Source: Penium margaritaceum (Eukaryota; Streptophyta; Zygnematophyceae; Desmidiales; Peniaceae). From it: a DNA stretch of 44,260 nucleotides. Both the position numbers and the translations under genes were made by a program. The notes beneath the pieces are model-generated. The model had not been told where the DNA came from. It did no database searches and was given only the letters and a program-made list of their open reading frames with translations. Location of the stretch: the NCBI GenBank assembly GCA_023375785.1, contig SZWC01004937.1:73556-117815 (forward strand), given 5' to 3'. Shown here piece by piece: positions 31,027-40,900 of this stretch. How positions within the stretch are numbered: the stretch's first letter is position 1; every line of letters begins with the position of its first letter.

Positions 31027-31899
31027 ATGACTCATGTGGGAGGGGCACAGGCGGCATGTGATGATGATGGACCTGACAGTACCTATTGGATTCATGAGTC
31101 TCACCTTTGTGCTCTTCGTCGTTCTCCCTTATCTGTTGCGCATTCCCCATCTGAGGCCGAGTGTTCCATTACCCATTCTACAGTGACGTCCTCCGGTCGT
31201 GATCTTGGTGGCACTTGGATCATCGATTCTGGTCCCACTCACCACATGACCTGTCGTCGTAGTGACTTCGTTGTCCTCGGTCCTGTGGCGTCTGTTCGTT
31301 CCGTCCGCACAGGCTCTGGTCAGTCACTGCCGGTCCAGGGTGTTGGGGTCATGTGCTTTGATGGTCCATCTAGCCCCCTGTATCTTTCTGAGGTGCTTTT
31401 TGTGCCTGACCTGGAGCTCAGCATGCATTCTGTGCGTACCTGCACATTGATGGGACTATCTGTGAAGCACACTACAGACTCCGCGACTGTGACGGCTATT
31501 GATACTCGCACCATTGTTCTTCGTGCCTCCGTTCTCGATGATTTGTATCGTGTCTCTTGTATCTCTTCTTCTCCTTGCTCCCTTATTCCTTCTGCTCATG
31601 TGTTTGTCACTGATGTCTTGTCTGTTGAGCACCAACGACTGCCGCATTGTTGCGTGTGTCATGTTGGCTCCGACACTGTGTTGATGCTCATTCAGACACA
31701 GCCCGCTCTCGATCTTGTCGTGGCTTCTTTCAAGAAGTCGCCCAAGTTGGATTGTCTATTCTGTGCTCAGGATAAGATGCATCATTATACCTACCTGACT
31801 CCCGTTTTCGAACCCTTCGCCCTCTCGAGTTGGTTAACTCAGATCTTCTCGGTCCTCTTCTTCTCGAGTTTTTTTCCAATCGAGGCCGATACGTCGTGA
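31027..31899 (+). CDS. Element F: protease and pre-integrase, open frame
   Basis: An open frame of 290 codons, a segment of the former polyprotein rather than a separate gene. TWIIDSGPTHHMTC (about 31216) is the intact aspartic protease active site with DSG. VRTGSGQSLPVQGVGVMCF and LYLSEVLFVPDLELSMHSV follow. The region 31645-31780 carries HCCVCHVGSDTVLM (where LWHRRLGH is expected, degenerate) and LDCLFCAQDKM (the zinc CxxC, intact). It goes out of frame with integrase at about 31830 and stops at 31899. Confidence 0.85.
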   Translation: MTHVGGAQAACDDDGPDSTYWIHESHLCALRRSPLSVAHSPSEAECSITHSTVTSSGRDLGGTWIIDSGPTHHMTCRRSDFVVLGPVASVRSVRTGSGQSLPVQGVGVMCFDGPSSPLYLSEVLFVPDLELSMHSVRTCTLMGLSVKHTTDSATVTAIDTRTIVLRASVLDDLYRVSCISSSPCSLIPSAHVFVTDVLSVEHQRLPHCCVCHVGSDTVLMLIQTQPALDLVVASFKKSPKLDCLFCAQDKMHHYTYLTPVFEPFALSSWLTQIFSVLFFSSFFPIEADTS

Positions 31900-32339
31900 C
31901 TCTGACTGATGACTTCACCCGGATGCGGTGAATGTATAGCCTACGCCAGAAGAGCGATGCCGCTCTCTCGGTTCGCCTCTGGTTAGTGATGGTTGAGGGT
32001 TAGTCCAACCACACACTGCATACCTTCCGCTCGGATCGCAGTGGTGAGTTTCTAGGCAAAATGGACTGTTTCTTTGCCGAGCGCGGGATTTTTCACGAGG
32101 TCTCCAGTCCTGCTACTCCTCGGCACAACGGTGTTTCTGAGTGCTGCAACAGCACCATGGAGGATGTGGTTTCTACTTTGCGGTCTGAGTGCAGTCTCCC
32201 GAAGTCCTTCGCCTTCGAAGGATTGGCCTACATGACGTGGGTCTGGAACCGCCTCCCGCACGGTCCCCTTCCGGACCATGTTACACTGTACGAGCTCTGG
32301 TTTGGCCACCGTGTTGATCTGCATCTCGCTGGTGTCTAG
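31826..32339 (+). pseudogene. Element F: integrase core
   Basis: ELVNSDLLGPL (first Asp, about 31827) lies in a frame overlapping the end of the protease frame. VVTLTDDFTRM follows, then FRSDRSGEFLGKMD (second Asp, about 32030) and NGVSECCNSTM (catalytic Glu, about 32130). The frame 32061-32339 adds EGLAYMTWVWNRLPHGPLPDHVTLYEL. All three catalytic residues remain. In-frame stops at about 31928 and 32001. Confidence 0.85.
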
Positions 32340-32922
32340 GGATCCGTGGCTTCTGTGTGGTACACTGAGGACTAGCAGGGGCCCAAGGTCTCCCCCTGGG
32401 GTGGCTTGTGTGCCTTCATAGGCATCTCTACGCGGTCAAAGGCCAATTGTGTCACTGTCCGCCACACACATTCTTACATGTGAGGCTTGTTGACAGATGC
32501 AGGAGTCTGGGCCTCCGAGTACCCCTCTTCTGATTGATGTGTCCATTTAAGTCCCCTCCAGTTCTCCGTCTTTGAATCTTGATGACCCAGCAATCATCAC
32601 TGTCAGGCCAGAGACCTCTTTAGCCCAACCGGTTTCTACCCCTGTTCCCTTGCACCCTGCAGGCACTCATGGCTCTGTACCTTTGTCCACCCGTCTTCCT
32701 GCCTCTTTGCGTGGTCCTGCCTTGACTCCTCCTCCTGCCCCACCCAGTCCTTTGTCCCCCATCATTTCACCAGCCTCTCCTTACACTGCATCACCTGCTC
32801 TTTTGCCTCAGTCCTCACCAGACGTGGTCGTGCCTGTCTCTGAGCCTGCGGTCAGCCCCTTGAGCCTAGGTTACTTGCGAAAATCCGATGGTTGTCTTCG
32901 ACCATTGGTCTCCGAAGTCTAA
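32340..32922 (+). pseudogene. Element F: integrase end and Pro-rich linker
   Basis: 32340-32520 retains degenerate C-terminal integrase sequence with stops. 32572-32922 is open, rich in Pro, Ser, Thr and Leu (PPPAPPSPLSPIISPASP), and typical of a flexible copia linker. Confidence 0.65.
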
Positions 32923-33179
32923 CATGTATCAGGTCCCACAACCAGGCGCTCCACTCGTAGCATCGCAAGTGGTGATCTCGTCACGAAGGCCCTAGGCCTG
33001 AGTGTCTGCACACATCACACAGCGGTACATACAGCGTGCCCTGTAGAGCACGATCTGGTCACTCGCAAGTTTTGTATTGCTTGTGATGCAGCAACCGACC
33101 TCGTGGTCCTCAGGCCCAGCTTTGAGGCGTGTGCACTTGCCACTCATAGCTCTTTCTCTATGGCGCCTGATCCGGGGAC

Positions 33180-33900
33180 ACTGAGGGAAGCTCTCTCATC
33201 ATAGGATGCAGACGCCTGGCATGCTGCCTGTGAGGGTGATCTTTTTGTCGTCCGAGAGCACGGAGTTTACGAGCTAGTCGACCTTCCACCAGGGAGGAAA
33301 GTTGTTCAGCTCTTATGGATCTTTCACAAGAAAGTGAATCACCACAAGGCTCGCTTGGTCGTCAAGGGGTATTCTCAGATCAAGGGCATCGATTACACTG
33401 ACACCTTTGCCCCTGTCAGTCGCATGACCTCAGCTCGCGCTCCGTTTGATGTGGTGGCTCAGCATGACTAGGAACTGCACCAGATGGACGTGAACGATGT
33501 GTTCCTCCATGGCTCCCTGGATGAGGAGATTTACATGGCCCAATCACCAAGATTTGAGGATGGTGACAAGGTCTGGCGCTTGCACAAGTCCTTGTACGGC
33601 CTCAAACAATCTCCTCGGTGCTGGAACTAGGAGATTACTGGCACCCTCACTCATGCAACATATGTACAGAGCGAGCCAAATCCCTCTCACTTCATCCAAC
33701 AGACACCTTAGCGGTTCATCGCCATCTTGGTCTATGTGGACGACCTTCTGATTGCGTCTCCTTCCATGGAGGCCATGAAGGAGGCCAAGGCAGTCCTCCA
33801 AACTGCCTATAGGATGAAGGATCTTAGTCCTGCAGTGGCATTTCTTGGCATGGAGATCGTGCGAGACCACAAACATCGGACACTTCTGCTGTGTTAGACC
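33180..33900 (+). pseudogene. Element F: reverse transcriptase palm
   Basis: One frame reads DVFLHGSLDEEIYMAQSP (about 33497), KVWRLHKSLYGLKQSPRCWN (about 33570), FIAILVYVDDLLIASPSME (about 33715, YVDD intact) and MKDLSPAVAFLGMEIVRDH (about 33815). TAG codons stand at 33469 and 33628 where Trp (TGG) is expected, and at 33709 and 33897 for Gln-like positions. The N-terminal part (33180-33480) is shifted. Confidence 0.85.
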
Positions 33901-33915
33901 CGATACGCACGTGTT

Positions 33916-34455
33916 GTGGGGAAGCCCTTCAGTGACTTCCTTGGTGCAATGCCCATGGCCTCCACACCTCTCACACCTGACGGGCAGGATTCCCAGAAGG
34001 TGGACGATCCCACACACCTGGGGGAGACAGTGGATGTGACCTTGTACCTGCGCCTCATCGGATCTGTGATGTACCTGGCCACTACCACACGCCCCGACAT
34101 CGCTTTTACCGTCAACCTCCTTGCACAGTTCTCACAAGCTCTACGTGTTAGAGCCCTTCATGCGGTTGTGCGAGTGGTGCGATACGTGGTCTCCACACCG
34201 TACCTCGGACTCTGCTTTTGTCGCCAGTGTTTGGTGGTTCTTGACGGCTACACCGACAGCGACTGGGCTTGGAGTCCAGATGGACGCGGTCGCACCGGTT
34301 ACGTGTTCCTGCTCGGTGGTACTGCTGTGTCCCGGCATGGCGAGAAGCAGGGCTGCATTACACATAGCTTGTCCGAGGCAGAGTATGTTCCTTTGGGTGC
34401 ACGGGCTGCTGAGGCAGTGTGGCTACATCGCCTCTTCCATGAGCTCGGTCAGTGA
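33916..34455 (+). CDS. Element F: RT C-terminus and RNase H, open frame
   Basis: An open frame of 179 codons, a polyprotein segment. YLRLIGSVMYLATTTRPDIAF ends RT; then VVLDGYTDSDWAWSPDGRGRTGYVFLLGG and AVSRHGEKQGCITHSLSEAEYVPL carry both RNase H acidic blocks (YTDSDWA and SEAEY). It stops at TGA 34453-34455. The remaining C-terminal part is in the next frame. Confidence 0.85.
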   Translation: MGKPFSDFLGAMPMASTPLTPDGQDSQKVDDPTHLGETVDVTLYLRLIGSVMYLATTTRPDIAFTVNLLAQFSQALRVRALHAVVRVVRYVVSTPYLGLCFCRQCLVVLDGYTDSDWAWSPDGRGRTGYVFLLGGTAVSRHGEKQGCITHSLSEAEYVPLGARAAEAVWLHRLFHELGQ

Positions 34456-34701
34456 GTCCCCGCCAATGTGCTTCGTTGCAAAAATCAGAGTGCTCTCACC
34501 ATCGCGGAGAACTCTGATATATTTCATGCTCACGTGAAGCACATTGTGGTTGAGCATCACTTTGTGCATGATCGTATGGAGCAACATGTGATCTCCGTCA
34601 TATGGGTCGGCACTGACATGCAGCGTACTGATTTCTTGACGAAGGCATTGGCATGCGGGAAGTTTCTGGTGGCCATTCGTTCTGTTGGGCTTCGCCCCTA
34701 G
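34456..34701 (+). pseudogene. Element F: RNase H C-terminal tail
   Basis: CKNQSALTIAENSDIFHAHVKHIVVEHHFVHDRME matches the copia tail pattern N-x-x-A-x-x-x-x-x-N-P-V-x-H-x-R-x-K-H-I-x-x-x-x-H-F-x-R-E, and RTDFLTKALACGKF the end. Stop at 34699-34701, about 110 bases before the polypurine tract. Confidence 0.85.
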
Positions 34702-34813
34702 CCTGAGAGTGGTTGAGTGCGGGGTGTGTGTGTGCCTATGTCATCACTATTTTTGCACTTGTTATTGCACTTGTTCCAGTGTTGCACGTGTATGGACATG
34801 CGTACATCAGGTC

Positions 34814-34822
34814 ATGGGGGAG
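34814..34822 (+). promoter_or_regulatory. Element F polypurine tract
   Basis: ATGGGGGAG immediately precedes TGTTGTG of the 3' LTR. Confidence 0.85.
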
Positions 34823-35666
34823 TGTTGTGCTTTGTGACGTACCCGTCGACCTGTACAATGAAGTGCATTGGAAATAAACTAGGGCATGCAGGCCCATGCA
34901 AAACACGAACATGAGCTTTGTATGTGAGTGCAACGCAAGACGGCAAAATTTTGGCTAAGTCTGAAATGCATAATGTAAAGGAACAAGGAGAGAAATACAA
35001 ATGAGCCCCCAGTGGGCTTATGTAGGGACGCCGGTAGGTAGCCGCACCGGGCCCCGTCACCCCCGCTGAACCCAAATGAGTTAACGTGGAGAACAAACTG
35101 TGTACATCGTGATAACAATGAACGGTGGTCTCCTCGAGGCACCGGAACAACTCTCCGAGTGCCCGGGTCTCGATCACCGAGAAAACACGAGCAGTGCTAG
35201 AAAATCTAAAAATCAGCGTCGAGACATCACGCACGGCTTCCAAACATCAAAAGTACTACTACAGCCACCGGGTCTCCTCCTTGTAGCACTAAAATCCAGT
35301 GAATGCGCGCGTCTCAATCCACTGAGAAAAATCTCCTAGCTCCGGACAAGCCAACATGGCTGCCAGAATGCATCGACCGTGTCTCCCCGACGCTGTCGTA
35401 GGTACTCAAGAATTCTCGGGACACTCTGGAGGTCCGTCGTGTCGTCATGCTCTACTCTACCATATACCATCAATGTGGGGTATATCGGTAATCCATCGGC
35501 GTCGATCGTGATGCGTGGAGGCCACACAAACCAATATACTCTGACCACTCCTCCTAGCCAGACCCTTGCCATTGTGTATACAATTTGTGACTGCTTTCAC
35601 CGTCTGACAAGGCACCGACGCCTAGTCAGCGGCTGAGTCGATAGGAGGCTTCCAAGCATCTTCCCA
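34823..35666 (+). repeat. Element F 3' LTR, chimeric
   Basis: The first 37 bases (to ACCTGTACA) and the last 120 (from CTCCTAGCCAGACCC at about 35550) match the F 5' LTR. The middle 34867-35545 instead matches, in opposite orientation, the U3 of the element H/I LTR (36373-37037). A trace TGACCACTC at 35541-35549 is the resumed F LTR. Confidence 0.85.
34867..35545 (-). repeat. Truncated H/I-family LTR inserted in the F 3' LTR
   Basis: About 680 bp, matching 36373-37037 throughout. It ends at the LTR terminus (minus TATTGGTTTGTGTGG at 35545) but lacks the R-U5 half. Neither a target duplication nor a second terminus is present, so insertion was followed by deletion, or it arose by recombination. 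Confidence 0.8.
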
Positions 35667-35671
35667 CCACG

Positions 35672-36067
35672 CCATTTGCTTATTAAGTTTCCGGATATAT
35701 ATAGAGCTAAAGATCCATTTTGTTTATGAAATCTAGATCGTAGCGATGGAAACCGTCGATCTTGTTGGAGCGCCGACTTGAAATGCAATCGCATCCGAGA
35801 AACAGTCCCAAATGTTGTTATTTGAACTTCGGGCAACTTTTTTAGTGTCAAAGACGTGTGTCCCGGTGCTGCTGAATCTCACCGGCGTGGCTGCTGGATC
35901 TCGTCACTGCCGCAACTCCTCTTGCTACCGTGGAGGCGATTGCGTGGTGACGTCGCTGCTGCTGACGTCGGCTGTGACTAGTCCCAGGATGTGGCGGCGG
36001 CGGTGACTCTCACTGTTGCTGCCGGTGCTACGTCTCTGCGGCACAGCTCAGCGAGAGGGGTCTCGCT
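35672..36067 (-). other. Element I leader, 5' part
   Basis: Read on the minus strand from the PBS, it matches the F leader for about 150 bases (CTCTCGCTGAGC, GCAGAGACG, GTGAGAGTCACCGCCGCCGCC) and then diverges. F interrupts it at the CCACG duplication, so it continues leftward from 27473. Confidence 0.7.
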
Positions 36068-36079
36068 GCTCTGATACCA
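36068..36079 (-). promoter_or_regulatory. Element I primer-binding site
   Basis: Minus strand TGGTATCAGAGC, a perfect copy of the plant initiator-Met PBS and identical to that of element G, one base outside the LTR end. Confidence 0.9.
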
Positions 36080-37037
36080 TGAGAAATTGCTAGAAAGCTC
36101 CCTAACCTTGCTGCTGCTGACATGGCGACACTGTCCAGTCAGCTAGCGCACTAGAAAGCAAGCAGGTGCAAGAAACAGCAAGGATCAGGCTAGGGAGACG
36201 CGCAAAGTCTCATAAGCTTCAATAGCCTAGTAATGCAGAGAGAAATGACAACTGACAAGCACACGGCATAAATACATGTCATGGCATACAGCGGGTGACG
36301 CATGCGGCAGTGTCAATTTGTCTTAAAACCGGCTCAAAACCACTGATTTGGCCGTAACTCTACGCACAAGATTGGAAATAATTTTAGGGCATGCAGGCCC
36401 ATGAAAGAACGAACATGAGCTCTGTGTGTGAGTGCGATGCAAGACGGCAAGAACTTGGTTAAGTCTGGAAGGCTGAATATAAAGAACAAGGAGAGATTAC
36501 AAATGAGCCCCTAGCGGGCTTAAGTAGGGGCGCCGGCAGCTAGCCTCACAGGTCCCCGTCACCCCCGCTGAGCCCAAACGGGTCAGCGGGGAGAACACAC
36601 TGCGTACACCACGATAACAATAACGGTGGTCTCCTCAAGGCACCGGAACAGATCTCCGAGTACCCGGGTCTCGACCACCGAGAAAATAGGAACAGTGCCA
36701 GAAAATCTCTGAATCAGCGTCCAGACATCACACACGGCTTTCCGAACATCGGAAGCCCCACAACAGCCATTGGGTCTCCTCGTCGCACCGATGTAGTCCA
36801 CCGGGTGCGCGGGTCTCAACCCACCGAGAAAACTCTCCTAGCTCCGGACAAGCCCACAGGGCTACCGGAACGCATCGACCGCGTCTCGCCGGCGCTATCG
36901 TAGGTGCTGGAGAAGTCTCGGTGCAGTCCGGAGGCCCGTCGTGTCGTCACGCCCTCCTCCGCCATATACCCCGAATGTGGATATATCGGTAAACTAGCAG
37001 TGTCGGTCGTGACGAGTGGAAGCCACACAAACCAACA
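36080..37037 (-). repeat. LTR shared by elements I (5') and H (3')
   Basis: On the minus strand it runs from TGTTGGTTTGTGTGG (37037) to CTAGCAATTTCTCA (36080), 958 bp. Its R-U5 half (36080-36372) resembles that of the F and G LTRs, including the TTTATGCC and CATTTCTCTCTGCA segments. It has a PBS on one side and a polypurine tract on the other, so it ends one element and begins another. Confidence 0.8.
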
Positions 37038-37046
37038 CTCCCCCTG
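37038..37046 (-). promoter_or_regulatory. Element H polypurine tract
   Basis: Minus CAGGGGGAG directly precedes the TGTTGG LTR start. A similar CAGGGGGAG-TGTTG junction recurs at about 37789-37800, so the true LTR start could be there instead. Confidence 0.65.
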
Positions 37047-37164
37047 GCTGACAAAGCCGTCCACGCCAGAACGAAGGAACGAAGGCATGGAACAACAATG
37101 TATGACAGGCCATAACATGCAGGAGTCAACTCACACAGACATACACACACACACTCATCTCGTA

Positions 37165-37660
37165 TCCATCTAGGGTCTCCCTGGACAGTGGCACAGCCCA
37201 CCAAGTGTCTGGGTCTTGACCATGAGAGGAGTGATGCACACGCACACATACACATGTCATGCACATGTCAGAGGACAAGATGGTCTCCTCGTGACACTGG
37301 TACAATGCACCGAGTGTCTGGGTCTCGACCATGAGAGGAGTGATGCACACGCACACATACACATGTCATGCACATGTCAGAGGACAAGATGGTCTCCTCG
37401 TGACACTGGCGGTACCAGGGCCCGGGTCTCGACCGCTACGAGCAATCCAACACAATAGTATCATCATCCAAACACAGGATCAAGGGAAGATCTCCTCGTA
37501 ACACGGGTGCAACGCACCACGTGTCCGGGTCTCGACCAAAAGCTCGCATGCACATGCCACACACAGTATAGCCACACACGAAGACACACGATCACATGGT
37601 CTCCTCGTGACACAGGTACAATGCACCAAGTGTCCGGGTCTTGACCAACAGAATAATACC
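37165..37660. repeat. Decaying tandem array of about 109-bp units
   Basis: A motif running from GGTCTCCTCGTGACAC through GCACC-AGTGTC to GGGTCTCGACC recurs at about 37170, 37280, 37389, 37490 and 37599. Two units (from 37204 and 37313) are almost identical over 109 bp and contain an ACACATGTCATGCACATG tract. Related single motifs occur in the adjacent LTR (36627, 36772) and in its truncated copy (35124, 35270). Confidence 0.8.
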
Positions 37661-37931
37661 ATCTATATGCAGCTGTGCAGGCACGTAGCGTGAGGCACAT
37701 GCGGGATGTTGTAGATGCTCACAACAAAGCATGGACCTCGCCATGCATCTCCCATAGCGTCGCGTCAGGTCAGGGTCCACACAACACTCCCCCTGGGCAG
37801 ATGAACCTGGCAGCGATGTCCTCGATGGAGATGCTGATGTCATAGTTGAACAGATCCTGGGTGATGAGTCATGTGGTGTATCCATCATATAGAGATAGCT
37901 CCCCCTGTCACCTACGAGTCGACTCCCTCCC
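37661..37931. other. Element H 3' untranslated region
   Basis: No domain. It contains a second purine tract and TGTTG junction on minus at about 37789-37800. It lies between the H frame (ending at TGA 37932-37934) and the repeat array. Confidence 0.5.
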
Positions 37932-40900
37932 TCAAAGATGAAGTGGTGTCTCCGGCTACCACTCCTCACGTGAATCTGCATCACCTCGGGTATACCAGTC
38001 CTCGCGTGACTGCCAAGGGTCCCAACTCACTGTCTCTCCTACCTCCGCACTGCCGCGATGCATCTGTGTGCGTCGGAGGAACGGGAATGGGCGAGCAGCA
38101 TGCGTGCATGGATGAAGTGGCGGAGCTGACCTCCGATACGGGATAGCACACCCTAAGACACAAGGGTGTACTACCAGAAGAGGAGAGCTGGAGTGACGAA
38201 CCGGATCACCACTCGTGGAGGAAGATGAAGATGGGGCAGGTGAGTCCGGTGGATGAAGGTGTGTGATGGCAGCAGAAGAGGAAGGAAGAGCGATGATGGG
38301 ATCGACATGAGCCAGGATGGCCGAAGGCATGCTCACCTCTCCTACGATAGTGTCTCCAACAGACGTCATACTCAAAGCTCGTACAAGATCCTCCCCGAGC
38401 ATAGGTGTGCCAGATGCTGCTGGCGGAAGGCTCTTGCCGGTAGCAGTGATGCTGCTCTCCTCTGAGAATCGCTCACGCGCTGCCATCATCTCCTGCTGTA
38501 GCATGACTACACGCTCCTGCAGATCAGCATAATCTGTCTCGGACATGTCAAGGTGGCCTATGTCGACCTGGTGTAGGATAAACTCTACCTCACTGGATGC
38601 TGCACATGCAGACTGCACAACATGTGAGTACTGCCACATCTGTATCCCTGCTGCTGAAGACGATGGAACTGGTGCTGCTGTATCCTCTTGGGGGTCAACC
38701 AAGCTCGCAATCTGCTGAGACACTGGAACATCGTATGCAGCTGCAGGTGTCGCATCCACATCACAACTTGTGTTTGTCAGACGAGGAGTGAGCGGTCGTT
38801 TGCCGAGAGAGAGGGAGAAGGATGAGTCATCAGAGTCCGTGGAGCATGTAGAAATGTCGTCCGTGCAGGTACTGCCACTCTCAATGTCCATGTGATCAGC
38901 TAGGTCACCGGCAGGTGAACACGAAGGAGCAGAACTCAGCTCCAGCTGATGAGGTGACTCCATCTGCGTGTAGGGATCTGCACCACTGTCCTCAACTGCC
39001 GCCGTAGTGGACACAGGTGTGCAGGACTCCGGCTCGACAATGTCCTTCAAGGCAACCAACAAGCGCAGCTGGCACTCACACACTGTCTCACCGGGAATGC
39101 TGGTCACTACCACCTACTCGATGATAGAGTAAGGACCATCATCTGACTCCGTCATGTATGTCGCTGCTCCGTCGTGGGTACGGGAACCTTGAGACTGTGG
39201 GAACATGGACGACTCCTCACGCTGAAGCTGGTCCTCATGTACCGCAGATGAGATGGTAGAGCCTGTTGTGTCTCCTGCAGCATATGTCTCAGCGATGTCT
39301 CTCAGAACTGCTGCTCTCAAGAATGCCTCAGCCTCCAAAAGATCATCCGGCCAAATCTTTTCATGCACTGCGACTCCTATCATACTGGTGTGAATCTCGT
39401 GCGCCAACGCCCCCGGAGATCCGTGTGGGGCATCCCGATCCGCACAAGACTGCCGTGCCACCACCAGACCGCTACTGGTCGGAGTTGCGAGTGGCATCGC
39501 CAAGGCACACGGGACCTGCACTCCTCCTGATGCAGCCTGCTGCTGCAGAATGTCTGGCTGCTACCCCGGCGTAGATCTCGACCTCAATGACATGCACGAC
39601 CCAAGTACCCCAACATCCGCCGGACTGGTGTGAGTCTGCTGCACACTCTCCCCCAAAAGTATGATGGATGCATCTCCATCCGTACGAGACTCCTGTGCCA
39701 CCCCTAGGCCTCCAGCGGTCGGAGCCACGAGTGACACCGTCCAAGGACACCGTGTCTCCTCTCCTCTAGATGTCACCTGCTGCTGTGGAAGATCTAGATC
39801 CATCCTGGACGATGACAGGCAACTCTCAACCATGAACGTCATGTCGGTGTCAGACTCCACGCCATGTGCTGTCTCCGTATCATGTGAATCTGCTTGAGCT
39901 GACGCTCGGGCAGTACGGCTCGGCGCTAGTGCAAATCCTATCGCTACGGTCACATCAGGCAATGCACGGTGACCACACTCCCCCTCAACAGGTAGAGCAA
40001 CGGAGGCCGAGGAGGTGGAGGATGTATCAAAACCGGCGCGAGTACGCCGTGCGGAGCGCTGACACTGACGTCGCGAAGTCACTCGACTGAAACGACTGCA
40101 TGAAGAAATGTCATCGCGAGATGGCGTCGTGGTCGCAGCAGAGTGGAGGATCGAAAGGATGGTGGCAGCCTAGGACTCGCTGGCAGATAGAGCTGAAGGT
40201 AGATCATCAGATGAGGAACGAGGAGAGGATGGAGGAGATGTGATCGAAGAGGTCGTCGACGAACGAGTAGCAGAAGCACGCTCAGTGACGACGAGGTCAC
40301 AAAGCCGCTGTATTATCTGGCGGAGGCCGTGGATCTCAGCGAATATGCTCGCCAGAGGTCCAGCTAGGGGATCTACTGACGCCGGCAGATCTGTATGTTG
40401 TAGAGGACGCAGGCTCGGACGAGGCTATAGCCAATGTGGATGCCATCCAGGAGGGCGCGTCCAACAGCGACGCCAACCATGACGTCCATCACCACAGTAG
40501 TAGCAGGTGAATGCGCGGGGCGCCTGCTCAGATGTCCGCGTACTCATCTCGTGCGCTGGACGATGGATAGGTACCGAGGGCACCTACTCCCGGTGGTGAA
40601 CACCAAGCCACGGGAGAGAAAGAGGCCTGTAGGTACAGTCACTCCTGGAGGTCACGGCGTTCGGGTCAGCAAACGTGACCAGACGGACGAGCTGCACTGC
40701 CACAATACGCCCGAAGACTACAGTCTGACTAACTGCGGCCACTAATGCTGCTGCCACTAATGGAGCGAAGACTTCTCCAAGACTAGAAGGGGTGGCGGCT
40801 GTAGGTGTGGCTACTGCTCCAAGCGGTAGACGACCCATCCCTCGGAGCTGGTAAGACTCAAATCCGCCGTTGATCATACGGGGTAAAGTGCGTGCACCAA

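Larger units (their letters stand above)
27469..35671 (+). mobile_element. Element F: full-length Ty1/copia retrotransposon with TSD
   Basis: It is bounded by 5-bp direct repeats CCACG (27469-27473 and 35667-35671). The element itself is 27474-35666, 8193 bp, with LTRs of 836 and 844 bp, a degenerate PBS, leader, gag, protease, integrase, RT, RNase H and a polypurine tract, all in copia order on plus. Every gene has stops or frameshifts except the protease and the RNase H segments. It lies inside the leader of element I. Confidence 0.9.

Noticed and set aside
35694..35702. TATATATA as a promoter
   Set aside because: It lies in the element I leader downstream of its LTR and no gene follows in a suitable position.
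37204..37421. CRISPR-like array
   Set aside because: Units are 109 bp, only two are near-identical, spacers are not unique, and the genome is eukaryotic.
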